The position numbers and the translations under genes are program-made. Positions 59,896-64,000 of a stretch of 64,000 bases of DNA are shown one piece after another. The notes beneath the pieces were generated by a model. That model searched no databases. It was not told the origin of the DNA and saw only the letters and a program-made list of their open reading frames with translations. The number at the start of each line of letters is the position of its first letter. The first letter of the stretch is position 1. The stretch covers positions 372,001 through 436,000 of the forward strand of contig NZ_AP017315.1 of assembly GCF_002355395.1 (NCBI RefSeq), given 5' to 3'. This DNA is from Microcella alkaliphila. Its GTDB lineage: Bacteria > Actinomycetota > Actinomycetes > Actinomycetales > Microbacteriaceae.

Positions 59896-61524
59896 CTACT
59901 CGCCGAGAGCGGCGTCGACGATCGCCTTCGCCTCGGACTGAACCTCGCGTAGGTGCCCCTCGCCGCGGAACGACTCGGCGTAGATCTTGTACACGTTCTC
60001 GGTGCCGCTCGGCCGGGCCGCGAACCACGCGTTCTCGGTCGTGACCTTGACCCCGCCGATCGCGGCGCCGTTGCCGGGCGCCTCGCTCAGGCGCGCGGTG
60101 ATCGGCTCGCCGGCAAGGGTGTCAGCGGTAATGGCATCGCCCGAGAGCTTCGACAGCGCCGTCTTCTGCTCGGGGCTCGCCGCCGCATCGATACGTTCGT
60201 AGGCGGGCGAACCGAACCGCTCGGTCTGCGCGCGGTACAGCTCGGACGGGCTGGTGCCCGTGACCGAGGCGATTTCATTCGCGAGCAGAGCGAGCAGGAT
60301 GCCGTCCTTGTCGGTCGTCCACACGCTGCCGTCGTGGCGCACGAAGCTGGCGCCCGCGCTTTCCTCACCGCCGAAGGCCACCGAGCCGTCGATCAGGCCG
60401 GGGACGAACCACTTAAAGCCGACCGGCACCTCCCACAGGCGTCGGCCGAGGCTGTCGACGACGCGGTCGATCATGGTGGACGACACGAGCGTCTTGCCGA
60501 TGGCGGCGTCCGGTCGCCATTGCGGGCGGTGGGTGGCGAGGTATTCGATCGCGACGGCCAGATAGTGGTTCGGATTCATCAGCCCGCCATCCGGAGTCAC
60601 GATGCCGTGCCGGTCGGCGTCGGCGTCGTTGCCGGTCAGCAGAGCGAAATCGTCGCGGTGGGCGAGAACGCTCGCCATCGCGCTCGGGCTCGACGGATCC
60701 ATGCGGATCTTCTCGTCCCAGTCGAGCGTCATGAAAGCCCAAGTCGGATCGACGGCCGGATTCACGACGGTCAGGTCGATGCCGTACGTGTCGGCGATCG
60801 CGGCCCAGTAGTCGACCGACGCGCCGCCAAGCGGGTCAGCACCGATGCGCAGTCCAGCGTCGCGCACGGCACCCAGGTTGACGATGTGGCGCAGGTCATC
60901 GACGTAGTGCTTGCGGTAGTCGTACGTCTGCGTATCGACAACGGTCGAGCGCTTCACCTCGGCCTTGCCGCCCCGGATGATCGCGTTCGCACGATCGGCG
61001 ATCCACCCGGTCGCGTCCGAGTCGGCGGGCCCGCCGTGCGGGGGGTTGTACTTGAAGCCGCCGTCGCGGGGCGGATTGTGGCTCGGGGTGATGACGATTC
61101 CGTCGGCCTGCGCGCTGCCGGCGTCGCGGTTGTGACGGATGATCGCGTGGCTGAGTGCGGGAGTGGGGACGTAGTCGGCGCGAGCATCCACGAGCGCGGT
61201 GACGCCGTTCCCGGCGAGCACCTCCAGGGCGGTGCGCTGCGCGGGTGCCGACAGGGCATGGGTGTCGGCGCCGACGAACACCGGGCCGCTCGTGCCAGCC
61301 TGCGCGCGGTACTCGACGATCGCCTGCGTGATGGCGGCGATGTGGGTGTCAGTGAAGGCACCGTCGAGGCTCGACCCGCGGTGGCCGCTCGTGCCAAACG
61401 CGACCCGCTGGGCGGGGTCATCCATGTCGGGGGCGCGGTCGGCGTACGCGGCGACGAGCGCCTCGACGTCGACCAGGTCGTGCGGCTGGGCGGGGGTTCC
61501 GGCGCGTGACGTCATAGCGACCAT
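59896..61524 (-). CDS. pgm: Phosphoglucomutase (alpha-D-glucose-specific)
   Basis: A 542-residue alpha-phosphohexomutase interconverting glucose 1- and 6-phosphate. Marks: RVAFGTSGHRGSSLDGAFTDTHI at the substrate site, the phosphoserine loop GIVITPSHNPPRDGGFKYNPPHGGP, the metal-binding GNDADADRHGIV, and GGEESAGASFVRHDGSVWTTDKDG. Length matches Pgm of the 545-residue bacterial type. Start ATG at 61524 (or 61515). It heads a unit with the lyase gene. The divergent region to pheA holds a palindromic repeat element. Confidence 0.94.
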   Translation of the reverse strand: MVAMTSRAGTPAQPHDLVDVEALVAAYADRAPDMDDPAQRVAFGTSGHRGSSLDGAFTDTHIAAITQAIVEYRAQAGTSGPVFVGADTHALSAPAQRTALEVLAGNGVTALVDARADYVPTPALSHAIIRHNRDAGSAQADGIVITPSHNPPRDGGFKYNPPHGGPADSDATGWIADRANAIIRGGKAEVKRSTVVDTQTYDYRKHYVDDLRHIVNLGAVRDAGLRIGADPLGGASVDYWAAIADTYGIDLTVVNPAVDPTWAFMTLDWDEKIRMDPSSPSAMASVLAHRDDFALLTGNDADADRHGIVTPDGGLMNPNHYLAVAIEYLATHRPQWRPDAAIGKTLVSSTMIDRVVDSLGRRLWEVPVGFKWFVPGLIDGSVAFGGEESAGASFVRHDGSVWTTDKDGILLALLANEIASVTGTSPSELYRAQTERFGSPAYERIDAAASPEQKTALSKLSGDAITADTLAGEPITARLSEAPGNGAAIGGVKVTTENAWFAARPSGTENVYKIYAESFRGEGHLREVQSEAKAIVDAALGE

Positions 61525-61550
61525 CCAACCACCGCGACCCCGCCCGAGCC

Positions 61551-61639
61551 GTGACGTTTCTCAGGAGTTCGAGCGAACTCACCCCGGAATCAGTGGGCAG
61601 GTCTCGCACGATCGACCCTCTACTCCTGAGAAACGTCAC
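61551..61639. repeat. 89-bp palindromic repeat element with perfect 18-bp ends
   Basis: GTGACGTTTCTCAGGAGT (61551-61568) and its exact reverse complement ACTCCTGAGAAACGTCAC (61622-61639) bracket a 53-base interior. AAAACGTCAC (61652-61661) repeats part of the end again. The element lies between the divergent starts of pgm and pheA. The same arm sequence occurs within xylB (40943-40958), so it is a dispersed REP/MITE-like repeat rather than a local hairpin. Confidence 0.7.
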
Positions 61640-61708
61640 GCGCGCCGGCCAAAAACGTCACTCACGAGCGCGGGGCGGCTCCGCCGAGACCCGCAATAGA
61701 CTCGCCGC

Positions 61709-62662
61709 ATGAGCGAGACTGCCGCCGAAACCCCGACGTACTCGTACCTCGGGCCGGTCGGCACGTTCACGTGGGAGGCCTTGCGTCAGGTGCCCGAGGC
61801 CGCCGGCGCGACCTGGCGCAGCGTCTCGAACGTGGGCGAGGCCCTCGACGATGTGGTGAGCGGCCGCAGTGTCGGCGCCATGATCGCCATCGAGAACTCT
61901 GTCGAGGGCGGCGTCAGCGCCACGCAGGATGCGCTCGCCACCGTGCCAGGGCTGCGCATCGTGGGCGAGTACCTCGTGCCCGTCGACTTCGTCCTCGTCG
62001 CGCGTCCGGGTACGACGCTCGCCGATGTGCGCACCGTTTCCGCGCATCCCGTCGCATACGCGCAGTGCCGTCGCTTCCTCGAGGCGCAGCTGCCGAGCCA
62101 CGGACACATCCCGTCGGCGTCCAACGTGGCGGCCGCCGCCGGCCTGCTGGAGTCGACGCTCGCCGACGCCGCGATCGCGCCCCCGAACATCACCGAGCAT
62201 CACGACCTCGCCGTGCTCGCTGAGCACATCGGCGACAACCCCCACGCCGTCACGCGGTTCGTGCTCGTCAGTCGAACGCTCGGGCTTCCGCAGCGAACCG
62301 GCGCCGACAAGACGAGCATCATCGCCGAGCTGCCCGACGACGCTCCCGGCCGCCTACTCGAGATGCTCGAACAGTTCGCGACGCGCGGTGTGAACATGAG
62401 TCTGATCGAGTCGCGCCCGATCGGTGACGCCCTCGGCCGCTACCGCTTCGTCATCGACCTGGACGGGCATATCCACGACGAGAGGGTGGCTGACGCGCTG
62501 CTCGGCCTGCGTCGGTTCAGCCCCAATGTGCTCTTCCTCGGCTCGTACCCGCGCGCCGACAAGCGCCCGGTCGAGTTCGTGCCGCAGTACTCCGACGACG
62601 TCTTCACGGATGCCCGTGATTGGCTTCGCGGCATTCTTTCCGGCGAGCCCCCGCTCGCCTAA
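61709..62662 (+). CDS. pheA: Prephenate dehydratase
   Basis: A 317-residue single-function prephenate dehydratase (phenylalanine synthesis) in the cytoplasm. The catalytic domain begins SYLGPVGTFTWEALRQ, continues GAMIAIENSVEGGVSATQD, and has HAVTRFVLVSR, where the conserved Thr-Arg-Phe of the active site appears. The ACT regulatory domain (about 205-300) has IIAELPDDAPGRLLEMLEQFATRGVNMSLIESRP with the phenylalanine-binding ESRP motif. Length agrees with actinobacterial PheA. Monocistronic; a strong hairpin follows about 50 bases after the stop. Confidence 0.95.
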   Translation: MSETAAETPTYSYLGPVGTFTWEALRQVPEAAGATWRSVSNVGEALDDVVSGRSVGAMIAIENSVEGGVSATQDALATVPGLRIVGEYLVPVDFVLVARPGTTLADVRTVSAHPVAYAQCRRFLEAQLPSHGHIPSASNVAAAAGLLESTLADAAIAPPNITEHHDLAVLAEHIGDNPHAVTRFVLVSRTLGLPQRTGADKTSIIAELPDDAPGRLLEMLEQFATRGVNMSLIESRPIGDALGRYRFVIDLDGHIHDERVADALLGLRRFSPNVLFLGSYPRADKRPVEFVPQYSDDVFTDARDWLRGILSGEPPLA

Positions 62663-62710
62663 CCGCCCCCGCTCGGCGCTCCGCCGCTGACGAACGGCCG
62701 TCACCCTCGT

Positions 62711-62747
62711 CGCGCTTCCGCGCCCCCCAAACGGGGGTGAGAGCGCG
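62711..62747 (+). terminator. Hairpin downstream of pheA
   Basis: An outer arm CGCGCT/AGCGCG and an inner stem CCCCC-AAAC-GGGGG form a two-part hairpin about 50 bases after the pheA stop. No T-run follows, but location and strength fit a terminator before the xylanase promoter. Confidence 0.5.
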
Positions 62748-62761
62748 ACCACGGCATAATC

Positions 62762-62773
62762 CGAAATGTTTCG
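62762..62773. promoter_or_regulatory. CGAAA-TG-TTTCG operator before the right-end xylanase gene
   Basis: CGAAATGTTTCG is a perfect 12-bp palindrome of the same half-sites as CGAAACTTTCG at 28633, with one extra base in the centre. A further TTTCGA follows at 62781. Confidence 0.5.
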
Positions 62774-62806
62774 ATTGCATTTCGATAACGGATGCATAAC
62801 AGAAAG

Positions 62807-62822
62807 TTGTTCCCCACAACAA
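62807..62822. promoter_or_regulatory. XylR-type operator TTGTT-N6-AACAA
   Basis: A perfect inverted repeat (TTGTT/AACAA) with the same 6-base spacer as the sites at 28566 and 38852, 73 bases before the xylanase ATG. Confidence 0.55.
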
Positions 62823-62894
62823 ACGGGTTGTTGCTTCCCGGATCGTCTGCCTATTCTCCGCGGGTAATCTCCACCACTCGCGCAAAGGAGCGCC

Positions 62895-64000
62895 ATGCCT
62901 CGGCATCGCACAACCGAAATTTTCGAGCTTGATACCGGCTCGTCTCCCACCCGCAGACGCCGAAGCGGGGTCGCCGTTCTCGCGGCCCTCGCGATGGTCG
63001 TCGCTCCACTCACGGCATTCGCGCCAGCGACGGCAGCCGACACCGTCGTCGCCTCGGACGACTTCTCGCAGCCACTCAGTTCCAGCTGGCAGCAAAGCGG
63101 CGGTCCGACTCTGTCGATCGCCGACGTCGACGGCAACCCGGCCCTTGAGGTCGCCGACCGCGCGCAAGACTTCGACGGAATCGAGACCGCGCCCGGTGTG
63201 TTGCAGCCCGGCTCGACCTACACCGTGACCGCGCAGGTCCGCCTGGCTGAGGGCACCGACGGCGCACCCGAGGTGCGCTGGGTGCAGAACTACTCGGTCG
63301 GCGGCAACGCTCAGTTCGTGTGGGTGCCCGACAGCAACCGGCCGGTTTCCGCCGACGGCTGGACGACCATCGACGGAACCTTCACGATTCCGGCGAATGC
63401 GACCGCACCGAAGATCTACCTGGGCACCGCGAACCTCAGCGGCCCGTACACGTACTTGATCGACGATCTCGTGTTGACCCGCGCCCCCGAAGCGCCGGTC
63501 GTCACGCCGATCGCAAGCGACGACTTCAGCCAGCCGCTCAGTGAGTCGTGGCAGCAGAGTGGCGATCCCACCCTGTCGATCGTCGACGTCGATGGTGACC
63601 CTGCCCTGCGTGTTGGCGATCGCGACCAAGACTTCGACGGTATCGAGACTGCTCCCGGCGTTCTCGTCGCCGGAAACACCTACGAGGTCGGGATGCGCGT
63701 CCGCCTCGAGGAGGGCACGACCGGCACCCGGGAGGTGCGCTTCGTCACGAAGCCGGGCTTCCAATGGGTTCCGAACACGAACACGCCGGTATCGGCCGAT
63801 GGCTGGACCACGATCGAGGGCACGTTCACGGTGCCCGCGGACGCCGACGCGCCGAGCGTGTACATCGGCACCGCCGACAGCAGCCCCGCTGCCGCGTACG
63901 CCTATCTGGTGGACGACCTGTTCCTCAACCAGATCGGCGGCGACGGCCCGACCGACCCGGGCCCGACCGACCCCGGTACTCCGGGTGAGCAGGTCGCCGC
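62895..64000 (+). CDS. Secreted modular xylan-active protein, N-terminal part with two carbohydrate-binding repeats (cut by window edge)
   Basis: An open frame from ATG 62895 (AAAGGAG five bases upstream) to the window end, 368 residues visible. The signal peptide has an Arg-rich stretch (TRRRRSGVAVLAALAMVVAP) and ends near residue 48 (ATAA/DT). Two homologous domains follow, 154 residues apart: SDDFSQPLSSSWQQSGGPTL at about residue 54 and SDDFSQPLSESWQQSGDPTL at about 208, each with DFDGIETAPGVL and a closing VDDL. They resemble CBM4/9/22-type modules seen in actinobacterial GH10 xylanases. A Pro-Thr-Asp-Gly linker begins near residue 350. The catalytic domain would lie beyond the window; GH10 is inferred from architecture and the xyl-type operators upstream. 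Confidence 0.75.
   Translation, partial: MPRHRTTEIFELDTGSSPTRRRRSGVAVLAALAMVVAPLTAFAPATAADTVVASDDFSQPLSSSWQQSGGPTLSIADVDGNPALEVADRAQDFDGIETAPGVLQPGSTYTVTAQVRLAEGTDGAPEVRWVQNYSVGGNAQFVWVPDSNRPVSADGWTTIDGTFTIPANATAPKIYLGTANLSGPYTYLIDDLVLTRAPEAPVVTPIASDDFSQPLSESWQQSGDPTLSIVDVDGDPALRVGDRDQDFDGIETAPGVLVAGNTYEVGMRVRLEEGTTGTREVRFVTKPGFQWVPNTNTPVSADGWTTIEGTFTVPADADAPSVYIGTADSSPAAAYAYLVDDLFLNQIGGDGPTDPGPTDPGTPGEQVA
63057..63940 (+). repeat. Tandem duplication of carbohydrate-binding modules
   Basis: Two copies of a roughly 460-bp segment, starting near 63057 and 63519 (offset 462 bases = 154 codons), are clearly similar at DNA and protein level. They encode the two binding modules of the right-end gene and probably arose by recent in-gene duplication. 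Confidence 0.8.

Noticed and set aside
59953..61509. 518-codon + strand frame opposite pgm
   Set aside because: Shadow of pgm; no recognisable domain.

Overview
The window is GC-rich, densely packed actinobacterial chromosome, most likely from Microbacteriaceae (inference from codon bias, a fused rhamnulose-phosphate aldolase/dehydrogenase, many LacI regulators and the CebR-type and ROK XylR-type sugar loci). There is no rRNA, tRNA, CRISPR array, insertion sequence or phage gene that I can recognise. No stretch longer than 300 bases lacks a gene.

Layout. (1) 1-4276: L-rhamnose catabolism on the + strand (partial rhaI, rhaM, fused aldolase/dehydrogenase, rhaB), all translationally coupled. 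(2) 4305-6343: a LacI gene and a LacD-type aldolase on the - strand, with their own promoter and a 16-bp palindromic operator. (3) 6344-24545: a large sugar/polyol catabolic island. A - strand run starts with a LacI gene (17817) and continues through a phosphomannose-isomerase-like enzyme, FGGY kinase, ribose-type ABC transporter, two SDR dehydrogenases, class II aldolase, P-loop kinase, ketose-bisphosphate aldolase and PfkB kinase. Divergent or convergent partners are a kinase-HAD phosphatase fusion, another SDR, a mannitol-dehydrogenase-family enzyme, an epimerase-like protein, a class I aldolase and a Gfo/Idh oxidoreductase. Three perfect copies and one near copy of GACAACGTTGTC sit at its promoters and mark it as one LacI regulon. 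(4) 24569-28468: FAD/Fe-S D-lactate-dehydrogenase-type oxidase and pfkB.

(5) 28469-41771: xylan/xylo-oligosaccharide use: ABC importer, intracellular GH3 and GH10 enzymes, a LacI regulator, ROK xylR, xylA and xylB. Two operator types recur here and again in front of a secreted modular xylanase-like gene at the right end (62895 to the edge), so the distant gene is probably in the same regulon. (6) 41922-52000: housekeeping and small genes (alpha-E protein, OhrR/MarR-type regulators, MFS exporter, lysophospholipase-like hydrolase, cupin, rhodanese, lipoate ligase, haem-type ABC permease and ATPase, GNAT, DUF6226-like). (7) 51856-57780: a CebR-like beta-glucoside locus (LacI, GH1, two permeases, binding protein) with a double TGAGAGCGCTCTCA operator. 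(8) 57894-62662: VanY-type carboxypeptidase, MalY/PatB lyase, pgm, pheA.

Together the genes describe a plant-biomass-feeding heterotroph: extracellular xylanase, import of xylo- and cello-oligosaccharides, rhamnose, and a still undefined ketose/polyol, each under its own LacI or ROK repressor. The most interesting parts are the GACAACGTTGTC regulon (one operator lies inside a coding region) and a palindromic repeat element at 61551-61639 whose arm sequence also appears inside xylB.
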